Assembly: GCF_003813965.1 (NCBI RefSeq)
Contig: NZ_CP033896.1
Span: forward strand, 930,001 to 994,000
Reading direction: 5' to 3'
Source: Corynebacterium choanae
Lineage (GTDB): Bacteria > Actinomycetota > Actinomycetes > Mycobacteriales > Mycobacteriaceae
DNA: 64,000 bases
Below the pieces are notes generated by a model that was given only the letters and a program-made list of their open reading frames with translations, was not told where the DNA came from and did no database searches. Every line of letters starts with the position of its first letter. Within the stretch, counting starts at the first letter, position 1. Made by a program: the position numbers and the translations under genes. Of this stretch, positions 46,948-56,313 are shown piece by piece.

Positions 46948-47340
46948 CCCTTCCCGCACCGATTCCGGGTGAACCGATAATCGGTTGCGCCACCGGTGCC
47001 ACGAAGCCGCGACAAGGACAGTCAACACTGTGCTTTGTCGCGGCTATTGCTATTTTCTGGTGTGGTTTGCGGCGTTGCAGCCTGCCATAAGATGCAATGG
47101 TTGATGCTTCGGTGCCGAGCTGTGTCTTTGGGGAACCATACACACACGAACGGGGCTGCAGTTTCGATATTGTGGACGGGGATGTGGTAACCGTCGATGC
47201 GCTGGTGACGTCCAACCGAAGGGACATCAGCGACTTTTGGCCATAATTCCCACTCTGGGCTTATCAATTATCGCCTGAGCGTTGGCTGTCACGATCCCCG
47301 CTAATTTTCACCAAAACATCCCTGGTAGAACGAGGAAACT
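46948..47340. other. Intergenic, 393 bases
   Basis: Holds the ahpF terminator (47005-47045); the remainder should carry the promoter of the protease gene. Confidence 0.55.
47005..47045 (+). terminator. ahpF terminator
   Basis: AGCCGCGACAAGGACAGT pairs with ACTGTGCTTTGTCGCGGCT, about 16 pairs with a very short loop, followed by ATTGCTATTTT. Confidence 0.8.
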
Positions 47341-48297
47341 ATGCCCAATCGACTGGCGAAACAAGCGTTATTAGCAGCTGCTGCTGTGGTATGTGCTGGA
47401 TCTGTCGCTGCCTGCAGCAGTGATAACAATGCTGCTGATCGACAAGCCACTGCGACGGTGACCGCAACTTCGGTGACAACGAAAACCACGACCAGTCGAG
47501 CTTCCTCAACGGCGCAAACTGCGTCGCGGGCAACGATGAGCGCCACCACGAAAGCACGGCCACAGCCAAACAATGCGCCGCACAGCAGTGCAGATTCTGC
47601 TGGTGGTGGGCGAGTGACCGATGTGCAGCAGCCGGCTGTCACGGTACCGACACAACGCGAACGGCGTGAACGCTATCACGATAGTTCACAATGGCTGTGG
47701 CTACAGTCGTCGGAAGTGGTAGTTCCGGGGGTCAAGCTTTCAATTGAAGGAGCCGATGGAAAAATCGGTAATTGCTCGGCAGGATTTTTCGCACATGGTG
47801 GCGGCCGGGACTTTATGGTGTGGGCAGGCCACTGTGCGCATGTAGGGGATAACGTCTACTTCGTTGATCCCGCCGGCAATACGCTTTGGCTGGGACAGGC
47901 GGTCGAAAGCCAATTCTCTCTTGGCGAGCAGGATTGGGCACTTGTTGACATCAGCAACTCGCAAGCGCCTTGGTCATCGCAACTCCCCCTTGATATGCGC
48001 AATGCTGGTGCTATCACTGCTGCCGATATTGCAACATATGACCTGCAAATTTGTCACCTAGGTTTTCGCACAGGAATGGCCTGTGGCGATACCGGTGAAG
48101 TGCTCAATGCAATGACGTTTGAAGCCTATGCGCCGGGTGACCATGGCGATTCGGGCGGGCCGGTGTTTGCCTACTATGAGGATCACTTCTATCCCGCGGG
48201 AATGGTGTCATATGGAAGTGGCTTCGCCCCCGACCGCGGCTATTACCAGCTGCTGGCACCGGTGCTGGAGGGGTTTGGTCTCACCTTGTATGCCTAG
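47341..48297 (+). CDS. Trypsin-like serine protease lipoprotein
   Basis: The 318-residue protein has a lipoprotein signal (AGSVAAC25), then a linker of about 80 residues rich in Thr, Ala and Ser (residues 26-110), and a chymotrypsin-fold (S1) domain. The triad is His164 in VWAGHCAHV, Asp198 in EQDWALVDI and Ser271 in APGDHGDSGGPVF. Cys145/Cys165 and Cys238/Cys248 probably form the two usual disulfides. A protease tethered to the outside of the membrane by a flexible linker is the expected form. No partner or inhibitor gene is adjacent. GAGGAAACT precedes the ATG. Confidence 0.88.
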   Translation: MPNRLAKQALLAAAAVVCAGSVAACSSDNNAADRQATATVTATSVTTKTTTSRASSTAQTASRATMSATTKARPQPNNAPHSSADSAGGGRVTDVQQPAVTVPTQRERRERYHDSSQWLWLQSSEVVVPGVKLSIEGADGKIGNCSAGFFAHGGGRDFMVWAGHCAHVGDNVYFVDPAGNTLWLGQAVESQFSLGEQDWALVDISNSQAPWSSQLPLDMRNAGAITAADIATYDLQICHLGFRTGMACGDTGEVLNAMTFEAYAPGDHGDSGGPVFAYYEDHFYPAGMVSYGSGFAPDRGYYQLLAPVLEGFGLTLYA

Positions 48298-48659
48298 TAT
48301 TACTTCCGCTTCGCGGCCAGTTGGCAGCGCATCACGCTGTGGGCAGCAGCGGTTGGGGAACCCGATCTTCACCCGCACTGTTAGCTCGCTGTCGCGAGCC
48401 GATTCATTGTTAGAGTGTGCAAGTGTGGGGCATAATTTCGCACTCTAGCTGGAGATACGTCGCCGGGCCATCTTCCCTGAAATGCTGCTCACAACTGGGG
48501 ACAGTGAGGTGCCGGCAATGGTGTTCTGGTGACAGAGGCCTGCAAGCAGTGCATGGTTCGGCCTAGTAGCCCCTGCACAGGATTAAGGCGTGCGGGCGGG
48601 TGGTGTTGGATTGTGGCGGAGCTGTTGCCCTGTGCATTTTGGCTGCTGCACGGGATTGA
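48298..48659. other. Convergent intergenic region, 362 bases
   Basis: A small hairpin GCTCGC-TGTC-GCGAGC at 48384-48399 may end the protease transcript. Nothing else seen. Confidence 0.5.
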
Positions 48660-49592
48660 TTAGTGGTGTTGTTTGCCCCACGGCAGCAGTTTCACAATTC
48701 CCAACACCACACATCCCAACAGCACCCCAAAGATCATGGAGGCGACGGTTTCAATCGTCCAGGCGAGTGCGCCACCAATATGGGCAATATGGTGGACGCT
48801 TTCTGCTAAATGATGAATTGCCTCATAGGGGGCTGCCCACAGCAGATCATGAATGCCGACCAGCACAATGTGGCCGCCCACCCACAACATGGCGAAGGTG
48901 CCAATCACCGAGATCGCCGTCAAAATCTTCGGCATGGCCGCAACCATCCCGCGTCCAAAGCGCTGGCTTGCGGGATTGTCACGTTGGGTAAGGCGCAGAC
49001 CGATGTCGTCTAATTTTACCAGCACGCCGACTGCGCCATACACGCCGAAGGTGATGCCCAGTGCAACGATGAGCAAAATAGATAACCGTTGCAGGAACGG
49101 TTCATGGGCGACTTCGTTGAGGGAGATGACCATGATTTCCGCGGAGAGAATAAGGTCCGTGGTCACCGCCCCTTTGACGAGCTGATCTTCGCTTTCATTG
49201 CCTTGTTCGGCTGCGGCCTGCTGCTCATGATGGGCAAGGCCGACCATCTCGAGGAATTTCTCCGCACCCTCAAAACAAAGATAGGTGCCACCGATCATCA
49301 GGATTGGGGTGAGTGCCCAAGGTGCCAGCCAGCTGAGCAGCAGTGCTATCGGCAAAATAATGAGGATCTTATTGATCAAGGATCCTTTGGTGATTCGCCA
49401 AATAATTGGCAATTCCCGCTGCGGGGTGACACCTTGCACAAATTGGGGGGTGACTGCAGCATCATCGACCACCACCCCGGCTGCTTTCGCACTGGTGCGA
49501 CCGGCGGCCGCAGCGACATCATCGGCGGCGGCAGCCGCCTTTTTTGCTATCAGCGCAACATCATCTAACAGTGCTGCAAGTCCACCAGCCAC
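48660..49592 (-). CDS. DUF808 membrane protein
   Basis: The 310-residue protein begins (V)AGGLAALLDDVALIAKKAAAAADDVAAAAGRTSAKAAGVVVDDAAVTPQFV, the highly conserved DUF808 (YedI) N-terminus, followed by several membrane helices and GGTYLCFEGAEKFLEM. The function is unknown. GTG at 49592 matches the family start; a TTG three codons upstream is the alternative. The C-terminus ends after a last helix with a short basic tail (LPWGKQHH). Confidence 0.92.
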   Translation of the reverse strand: MAGGLAALLDDVALIAKKAAAAADDVAAAAGRTSAKAAGVVVDDAAVTPQFVQGVTPQRELPIIWRITKGSLINKILIILPIALLLSWLAPWALTPILMIGGTYLCFEGAEKFLEMVGLAHHEQQAAAEQGNESEDQLVKGAVTTDLILSAEIMVISLNEVAHEPFLQRLSILLIVALGITFGVYGAVGVLVKLDDIGLRLTQRDNPASQRFGRGMVAAMPKILTAISVIGTFAMLWVGGHIVLVGIHDLLWAAPYEAIHHLAESVHHIAHIGGALAWTIETVASMIFGVLLGCVVLGIVKLLPWGKQHH

Positions 49593-49987
49593 TTCAAGCA
49601 ACCACCTTTACCCAGTTGTTTTCCCTGATCCGCGAGCGAGCCTGCCGTGGTCACCGCAAATATCGGCGGCAGTGCGGGGCAGGTTGTCGGGTCATGAGCT
49701 CTCTTGGTCAAAACCCTACCGTCCTGGGCAGGGGTTGGAAGAATCGGCGCTGGGGTGTACCGCTGCTTTAAGAGCCGTCATAGGGAGTACTCGACCGTGG
49801 CAACTCACAAGCTGCTGCTATCCCAGTTGATTGCTAGCCTCAGCGTAAAGATCCCTGCCGGGGTTTGTCGCCTAGTGCGGATAGTACTGTGCACCGGTGG
49901 CAGGACAGTTCCGGGCAGTAAAACCGGCTATCAACACCGGGCCTGTGGATTGCTCCTGAGTCTGCTGACAGGGAGATAGTGCCCGGT
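49593..49987. other. Intergenic, 395 bases
   Basis: Between the DUF4232 gene's end and the DUF808 start, both minus strand. Nothing recognisable. Confidence 0.5.
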
Positions 49988-50710
49988 TTACCGTGGGGTG
50001 ACTGCTGTCGTCTGCATGAGATTTACCGCCGGATTATCACATCCCGCTGCGATGTAGGGGATGGTGAAGGCATCAAAGGCGCCGGGCGGATACACCTTGA
50101 GGAATTGCACCTGATCGTTGGGTTGGCACACCGCAGGATCGGTGATGAGCGCATTAGAGATCCGCAAGGAAAATGTGGCTTCCGCCCCGGTGGGCAGTGG
50201 TACCTGTTGGCGCGGGGATCCTTGCTCACGGGCGGCGGCTTGGCCGATTTGGGTGCCGAGGTGGTCGACAAATGACACCCCAGGATAGCCGTACATGGCA
50301 CAACTAGGGCCGGTATTGCGCATCACAATGGTGACGATGAGTCCGCCAGCTGTGTGGGAGGTGGAACTGATGGTTGGGCGAATATTGCCAGCGCTGCAAG
50401 CCCCCGGGGTATTTGGGTTGCCGCGTACTGCCCTGGATTTTTCCTGGTTTGACTGTTGGGTAGCCGGTGGGGTTGGGTAACTGTCCGGCTGCGCCGTCGT
50501 GGTATCTGGTTGATTATTGGCTGTCTGTGGGACAGTCGTTGGCGGGGATGTTTCAGCTACAGCAGTGTTGAGTGTGGCTGTGGGCGGGGGACTTGCAGCA
50601 AGACGCGCTGGGGAAGGATCACTGCTGCAGCCGGCGAGCAGCAAAACAGTGGTAGCGACGATGGTCGCGGTAGTGCGCAGCTTCCGGGAAGAGTTCGACA
50701 AGATCCGCAT
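49988..50710 (-). CDS. DUF4232 lipoprotein
   Basis: The 240-residue protein has a lipoprotein signal (TVLLLAGC), a Pro/Thr-rich linker (residues 30-100) and a C-terminal DUF4232 domain: ACSAGNIRPTIS, a GLIVTIVMRNTGPSCAMYGYPGVSFVD core, and four cysteines including AVCQPND and AAGCDNPAV. DUF4232 domains are secreted immunoglobulin-like modules of unknown role, common in actinobacteria. ATG at 50710; the ribosome site is weak. Confidence 0.88.
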   Translation of the reverse strand: MRILSNSSRKLRTTATIVATTVLLLAGCSSDPSPARLAASPPPTATLNTAVAETSPPTTVPQTANNQPDTTTAQPDSYPTPPATQQSNQEKSRAVRGNPNTPGACSAGNIRPTISSTSHTAGGLIVTIVMRNTGPSCAMYGYPGVSFVDHLGTQIGQAAAREQGSPRQQVPLPTGAEATFSLRISNALITDPAVCQPNDQVQFLKVYPPGAFDAFTIPYIAAGCDNPAVNLMQTTAVTPR

Positions 50711-50822
50711 AGTGGCTAAGCCTAATCATCTTTGCCTAAGGAGGTGAGGACGGTGGGCAGCCGGTGCACCTTAGGTAGGCTGGTGGATCGGCCACAACAC
50801 CCTAAATGCCTACACTGGGGAT

Positions 50823-51464
50823 GTGGATCCAGACAACGTTGAGCACGCAGAAAACAACGCACCAGTAGCAGTCAAGAACCATCACCAGGTGGACACCGGC
50901 CATGCTGGAGTAGGTCACTGGCGAGCGGATGAAAATGATGCTGGTCAGACTGTCGGCAGTCGGGCGGTGAACACCGATGTTGCAGGGGCTGGTTCTACAC
51001 CGCCAATTGTGGTGGCTGCGGTAGCGATGCTGCGACAAGCAGACGGGCATATGCTGCAGGTTCGAAAATCGGGGACAGATTTCTTTCTTCTTCCCGGGGG
51101 CAAGATCGAACCGGGTGAAGCGCCGATCGCGGCAGCGGTACGGGAAGTTGCGGAGGAGACCGGATTCCAGCCGACGGCGGGGGTGGCCGCATTGGAAGCA
51201 GTGGGCGTGTTTACCGCCCCGGCGGCTAATGAACAAGGCCGCGAGGTGCACTGTCACCTGTTTTTGCTCAACGAGCCTGTGGATCCTGACACAGTGCATC
51301 CTGCGGCAGAGATCGCCGAGCTTCGCTATTTCCCTCTGACTGCCCAGGATGCATCGCTTGCGCCGCTGTCTCGCGATGTGGTGTTTCCGGCGGTTGCCCA
51401 AGTGTTGGCTGCACGACCTGCAAATGATGATTCACCAGGTGGGACGCCGCGCGTGCTGGGCTAG
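50823..51464 (+). CDS. Nudix hydrolase
   Basis: The 213-residue protein has a Nudix box GGKIEPGEAPIAAAVREVAEETGF (about residues 92-115; key E108, E111 and E112 present), so it should hydrolyse a nucleoside diphosphate linked to another group. The Nudix fold begins near residue 61 (PIVVAAVAML). The preceding 60 residues are Asn/Ala/Asp-rich and unlike the family, so a later start is possible. GTG at 50823. Substrate unknown. Confidence 0.85.
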   Translation: MDPDNVEHAENNAPVAVKNHHQVDTGHAGVGHWRADENDAGQTVGSRAVNTDVAGAGSTPPIVVAAVAMLRQADGHMLQVRKSGTDFFLLPGGKIEPGEAPIAAAVREVAEETGFQPTAGVAALEAVGVFTAPAANEQGREVHCHLFLLNEPVDPDTVHPAAEIAELRYFPLTAQDASLAPLSRDVVFPAVAQVLAARPANDDSPGGTPRVLG

Positions 51465-52043
51465 TCACTACCGTCGTTCTGTTTGTTGAGGTGCTAGATA
51501 AGTGAGCTGGCACAGCGATAAGCAAGCCGCCACTACCCACCACAGGAGGGAGCGTGTGGCTCGCATCTTTTGACTGGTTGATAACAGTGTGAGCGCCGAT
51601 ATGCGGGGGAGTTATGCCGGCTCCCTGGTGGGGTGTGCCGTATGCACTGGGGGAGATTCAAGCGATGTGGGGAAGATCGAAGCCTCCCAACGGGTGTGTT
51701 TGGCGCCACATTTTGTGCCGTTGGCAGTGCGGAATGTGTCAAATTTTATTACGGAACGGTAACAGTTTTGGGTTGTGACGTAATGGGGATACCAATAATG
51801 CTGCTGGTCACAGGTTTGTGAGCAACTATTGCCTGAAATGGTGATATTAATCTAGGCTAATGTCGCTTAAGTTTGCCTTTATGAACCGTTATGCTCATGC
51901 TCAACAACCGGCAATCTGCATCTGCGGATCGGTGAAGTGTGAGAAAACAACAACTATCGACCCGGGGTCACCACACGCATGCTGCATACAGGCAGTGCTG
52001 CGACGCTACGTGCCTTGCGTCGATAGAGTAAGGATCCAACACG
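51465..52043. other. Intergenic, 579 bases, upstream of the peptide importer
   Basis: An A/T-rich patch at about 51,735-51,910 probably contains the importer promoter. A weak DtxR-like sequence near 51854 was not accepted. No gene seen. Confidence 0.5.
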
Positions 52044-53654
52044 ATGAAGAACACCTTAAAGAAGTCCCTCATCGCAGTGAGTGCGGCAACCCTCATGGTG
52101 AGCATGGCTGCTTGCAGCTCGGACTCGTCTACTGACTCCGCCAGCGAGGGCAGCACCACCGCAGCATCTGGCGACATTGTGACCGCCTGGGGTGGGGAGC
52201 CACAAAACCCGCTCCTTCCGCAAAACACCAACGAAGCATCCGGCGGCAGAATCATCGACCTAGTATTTGCCGGCCTCGTCTCCTATGACGCTGACGGTGC
52301 CGTGCACAACGAGATGGCCGAGTCGATTGAGCCAAGCGAAGGCAACAAGGTTTACACCATCAAAATCAAAGATGGCATGAAGTTTGCCGACGGCACCCCA
52401 GTCAACGCCGACTCGTTTATCGACGCCTGGAACTATGCAGTAGAAAACGCGCTGCTGTCGATCTACTTCTTCGAGCCGATTGAAGGCTACACCGAAGATG
52501 GCGGCCAAAAGCTCAGCGGCCTAGAGAAGGTTGACGATCTCACCTTTAAGGTCACGCTCAAGCAGCCAGAGGCTGACTTCCCGCTGCGGCTTGGCTACTC
52601 GGCGTTCTATCCGCTGCCAAAGGTCGCCTTTGACGACATGGACGCCTTCGGACAAAACCCGGTCGGCAACGGCATGTATCAGGTGGCGAATTGGGAGCAC
52701 AACAAGTCGCTCACCGTCACCCCGAACCCTGAGTACACCGGTCCGCGGAGTGTAGAAAACAACGGCGTAGAGTTTGTGTTCTATGCCACCCCGGATGCGG
52801 CCTACACTGCCTTGCAATCAGGCAACCTTGACATTTTGGATGCGATTCCGGATTCGGCTATGGCCACCTTCACCGATGAACTCGGTGACCGGGCAGTCAA
52901 CCAGCCATCGGCGGTGTTCCAGTCATTTACCATTCCTGACCGCAACGAACACTTCGCTGGGGAGGAGGGCAACCTGCGGCGCCAAGCGCTGTCGATGGCG
53001 ATCAACCGCGAACTGATCTGCGACAAGATCTTCGAAGGTACCCGCAGCCCAGCGACCGACTTCACCTCGCCAGTGATTGACGGCCACTCGGATTCGCTCA
53101 ACGGCGCAGATGTGCTGGAATACAATCCTGAAAAAGCCAAGGAATTATGGGCGAAAGCTGATGCAATCAGCCAGTGGGAAGGTGACTTCACCATCGCCTA
53201 CAACGCAGACGGTGGCCACCAGGGTTGGGTCGATGCGGTAACCAACGACATTAAGAACACCCTCGGTATTGATGCGCACGGCCAGCCATATCCTGACTTT
53301 AAGTCGCTGCGTGACGATGTCACCTCCCGCAGCATCAAGGGTGGGTTCCGTACCGGTTGGCAAGCAGATTATCCATCGCTGGCGAACTTCTTAGGGCCAC
53401 TGTACGGCACCGGTGCAGGTTCCAACGATGGTGACTACTCCAACCCGGCATTCGATGCCAAGCTCACCGAAGCAGCATCGGCTGATCCAGCAGCCGCACC
53501 TAAGCTGTACAACGAGGCACAAGAAATCCTGCTCGTTGATCTGCCAGCTATCCCATTGTGGTATTCCAACGTCACCGGTGGGTATAGCGACCAGGTTTCC
53601 AACGTGAAGTTCGGTTGGGATTCCAAGCCGCTGTACAACGAAGTGAAAAAGTAA
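52044..53654 (+). CDS. Oligopeptide/dipeptide ABC importer, substrate-binding lipoprotein
   Basis: Family 5 extracellular solute-binding protein (OppA/DppA type), 536 residues, with lipobox MAAC24 and a Ser/Thr-rich linker. Seen: VTAWGGEPQNPLLPQNTNEASGGRIIDLVFAGLVSYDADG, YTIKIKDGMKFADGTPVNADSFIDAW (the SBP_bac_5 signature), YPLPKVAFDD, NPVGNGMYQV, and LRRQALSMAINRELI. It delivers peptides to the permease and ATPase encoded downstream. AAGGA precedes the ATG. The permease genes start only 744 bases later, and a strong hairpin lies between. Confidence 0.93.
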   Translation: MKNTLKKSLIAVSAATLMVSMAACSSDSSTDSASEGSTTAASGDIVTAWGGEPQNPLLPQNTNEASGGRIIDLVFAGLVSYDADGAVHNEMAESIEPSEGNKVYTIKIKDGMKFADGTPVNADSFIDAWNYAVENALLSIYFFEPIEGYTEDGGQKLSGLEKVDDLTFKVTLKQPEADFPLRLGYSAFYPLPKVAFDDMDAFGQNPVGNGMYQVANWEHNKSLTVTPNPEYTGPRSVENNGVEFVFYATPDAAYTALQSGNLDILDAIPDSAMATFTDELGDRAVNQPSAVFQSFTIPDRNEHFAGEEGNLRRQALSMAINRELICDKIFEGTRSPATDFTSPVIDGHSDSLNGADVLEYNPEKAKELWAKADAISQWEGDFTIAYNADGGHQGWVDAVTNDIKNTLGIDAHGQPYPDFKSLRDDVTSRSIKGGFRTGWQADYPSLANFLGPLYGTGAGSNDGDYSNPAFDAKLTEAASADPAAAPKLYNEAQEILLVDLPAIPLWYSNVTGGYSDQVSNVKFGWDSKPLYNEVKK

Positions 53655-54398
53655 CGCCGAACACGCCAAGTTCAGCAACGCCGTAATACTGCGGCAAGTG
53701 ACCCCGGCATGGTGGTAGCTCGCTTGATCGCACACACCGTTAAGTAGCTTTTCCTCGCCCCGCTGCACCACCCGATACCAGTGGTGGACAAGCGGTGGGG
53801 CACAGGTGTCCCTGCACGAGAGGCACACCCTGCCGGGGCGGCAGCAGCACATGGGGGAGTAGTCCTGAGTACAACGTCCTTTTAGAAAAGGGGGTCAGGG
53901 CTACTCCCCGCCTGCTGTGCCAACCAATAGTTCGGTGACTTAGACAGCAATATCCACAAACAACCAGGGGAACCTTTCAGTGGCTGGGCGATTGTTGCCA
54001 CGGGCAGCAGTTGACCTGCTGTGTGGGGTTTTTCGCGCTTGCACGATCGAGGTTTGGCGGTATTTGCTTTGCCTGTTTTGGGGTTGATTGCCCTTTTTGC
54101 AGCGTCGCTATCGAAGATGTGAGCGCGGTGAAAAACTCGCAGTTTTCGCACTCGTGCCCGGCCGGCATGCACAAACAGACAGGGACACTACTGCATAGAC
54201 CAGCATCTGGCAGCGAACTATTGCGCCGCGCTTGGACCTCCTCTTGCACCTGGGTAGCACGGGGTCACCTGTGGTTGCTGCATTGCACGCTGTTGTGACA
54301 ACCAAAACGGTGGTGACCATTCTGTTTCGCGTGATGCGCACAGGCTGGCGGCGGGTTGCGGTTGGTGAACCTTGGCACTATCAGGAAACGAGACAACC
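53655..54398. other. Intergenic, 744 bases, between binding protein and permease genes
   Basis: Contains the nested hairpin at 53854-53909. Open frames show no motif. A second promoter for the permease genes is possible. Confidence 0.5.
53854..53909 (+). terminator. Strong nested stem-loop after the binding-protein gene
   Basis: GGGGAGTAGTCCTGA (53854-53868) pairs with TCAGGGCTACTCCCC (53895-53909), 15 pairs including one G-U, and encloses CCTTTT-AG-AAAAGG (53878-53891). No U-run follows, so it may act as an attenuator or mRNA-stabilising element rather than a full terminator. Confidence 0.65.
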
Positions 54399-55325
54399 AT
54401 GTTGCGCTATGTTGGGCGACGGGTGCTGCAGATGATCCCTGTGTTCTTCGGCGCCACCCTGCTGATTTACGCCCTCGTGTTTTTAATGCCCGGCGATCCG
54501 GTGCAGGCTCTCGGCGGCGACCGGGGCCTCACTGAGGCTGCTGCCGCAAAGATCCGTGAACAATACAATCTGGATAAACCATTCCTTGTCCAATATCTCC
54601 TGTATCTAAAGGGGATTGCCACCCTTGACTTTGGCACCACCTTCTCCCATCAGCCGGTTCGCGATGTGATGGCAGCCGCCTTTCCCGTCACCGTGAAACT
54701 CGCGGTAATGGCGCTGATTTTCGAAGCCGTATTCGGGGTGATCTTCGGGGTGATCGCAGGTATTCGCCGGGGCGGTATCTTCGACTCCACCGTGCTGCTG
54801 GTGTCACTGTTTGTGATTGCTGTGCCCAGTTTTGTGATCGGTTTCGTGTTCCAATATTTTGTGGGGCTGAAATGGCAGCTGCTGCCGGCGACAGTCGGGC
54901 CTCATGAAACCTTCCAAAAACTGCTCATGCCAGCGATCGTGTTGGGGGCGGTGTCGTTTGCCTATGTGCTGCGGCTGACCCGCCAGTCGGTGAGTGAAAA
55001 CCTTTCCGCCGACTATGTGCGCACCGCCCGCGCCAAAGGCCTTTCCGGGATGTCGGTGATGACCCGACATGTGTTGCGTAATTCGCTGATCCCAGTCACT
55101 ACGTTTTTAGGTGCCGACTTGGGAGGTCTGATGACCGGGGCGATTGTCACCGAAGGGATCTTCGGGATCAACGGCGTTGGCGGCACCATGTATCAGGCCA
55201 TTATCAAAGGTGAACCGGCGACCGTGGTGTCGTTTACTACCGTGCTGGTGATCGTCTATATCGTCGCCAACCTGCTCGTTGACTTGCTGTATGCCGTGCT
55301 CGACCCGAGGATTCGCTATGTCTAA
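54399..55325 (+). CDS. Peptide ABC importer, permease 1 (DppB/OppB)
   Basis: The 308-residue membrane protein has six helices. N-terminus MLRYVGRRVLQMIPVFFGATLLIYALVFLMPGDP is the DppB family hallmark, and the EAA-type coupling loop is ADYVRTARAKGLSGMSVMTRHVLRNSLIP. It pairs with the second permease, whose start overlaps by eight bases. ATG chosen with AGGAAA upstream. Confidence 0.94.
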   Translation: MLRYVGRRVLQMIPVFFGATLLIYALVFLMPGDPVQALGGDRGLTEAAAAKIREQYNLDKPFLVQYLLYLKGIATLDFGTTFSHQPVRDVMAAAFPVTVKLAVMALIFEAVFGVIFGVIAGIRRGGIFDSTVLLVSLFVIAVPSFVIGFVFQYFVGLKWQLLPATVGPHETFQKLLMPAIVLGAVSFAYVLRLTRQSVSENLSADYVRTARAKGLSGMSVMTRHVLRNSLIPVTTFLGADLGGLMTGAIVTEGIFGINGVGGTMYQAIIKGEPATVVSFTTVLVIVYIVANLLVDLLYAVLDPRIRYV

Positions 55326-56313
55326 CTCACTTCCTGCCGGACACACTCCGCCGCAGAACCCTTCTCGCCTGCCAATCCTGCCCGGTCAGCAGCGCATGGT
55401 TGCCGACACCGACGAAACAGGACTTGGTGCTGTTGATGCTGTCGCTGACGAGTCCGCACCAGTAGGGGTGTGGGGCGAGGCGTGGCGCACGCTACGCCGT
55501 CGCCCACTATTTTGGGTGGCCGGGGCGATGATTGTGTTAGCCGTTCTGCTTGCAGTCGTGCCAGGATTGTTCACCTCCACAGACCCGAATTTTTGCCAGC
55601 TGCAAGATTCTTTGGAACCGCCACGTGCCGGGCATCCATTCGGCTTTGATCGGCAAGGCTGCGATATTTACGCCCGCGTGATTTTCGGTGCACGTGCCTC
55701 GGTCACGGTTGGTGTGTTAGCAACCGCATTGGCCACGCTGATTGGCGCGATTATCGGTGCACTGTCAGGATTTTTCGGCGGCTGGATCGACGCGATCGGT
55801 TCCCGGTTTACTGATATTTTCTTCGCCATCCCGCTGGTGCTGGCCGCAATCGTGGTCATGCAAATGTTTAAAGAACACCGCAATACGCTCACCGTGGTGG
55901 TGGTGCTTGGTATTTTCGGCTGGACCTCTATTGCCCGCATCACCCGCGGTGCAGTGTTAGCGGTGAAAAACGAAGAATATGTCACTGCCGCGAAAGCAGT
56001 CGGCGCCTCGAATTGGCGGATGCTGGTGTCTCATATTCTGCCGAATGCGGCAGCCCCCATCATTGTGTACGCCACGGTGGCTCTGGGGACGTTTATTGTG
56101 GCGGAAGCAACGCTGAGCTTCTTAGGCATTGGGTTACCGCCAACAATCGTGTCGTGGGGTGGGGATATTGCTAAGGCGCAGGCTTCTCTGCGCACCCAAC
56201 CCATGGTGCTGTTTTATCCGGCATTCGCCCTGGCATTAACCGTGCTGTCATTCATCATGATGGGTGATGTGGTGCGTGACGCCCTCGATCCGAAAGCAAG
56301 GAGCCGGTCATGA
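55318..56313 (+). CDS. Peptide ABC importer, permease 2 (DppC/OppC)
   Basis: The 331-residue protein has an N-terminal cytosolic extension of about 60 residues, then EAWRTLRRRPLFWVAGAMIVLAVLLAVV and FGFDRQGCDIYARVIFGARASVTVG, the DppC hallmark, with coupling loop EEYVTAAKAVGASNWRMLVSHILPNA. Six helices are predicted. It overlaps permease 1 by eight bases and the ATPase start by four (ATGA), so the three genes are translationally coupled. Confidence 0.94.
   Translation: MSNSLPAGHTPPQNPSRLPILPGQQRMVADTDETGLGAVDAVADESAPVGVWGEAWRTLRRRPLFWVAGAMIVLAVLLAVVPGLFTSTDPNFCQLQDSLEPPRAGHPFGFDRQGCDIYARVIFGARASVTVGVLATALATLIGAIIGALSGFFGGWIDAIGSRFTDIFFAIPLVLAAIVVMQMFKEHRNTLTVVVVLGIFGWTSIARITRGAVLAVKNEEYVTAAKAVGASNWRMLVSHILPNAAAPIIVYATVALGTFIVAEATLSFLGIGLPPTIVSWGGDIAKAQASLRTQPMVLFYPAFALALTVLSFIMMGDVVRDALDPKARSRS

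Noticed and set aside
50773..50792. TTAGGTAGGCT near the Nudix gene as a DtxR box
   Set aside because: Only the left half fits, and a one-base deletion would be needed to align the rest.
51854..51874. CTAGGCTAATGTCGCTTAA upstream of the peptide importer as a DtxR box
   Set aside because: About 11 of 19 matches and a poor right half; not better than chance in A/T-rich sequence.
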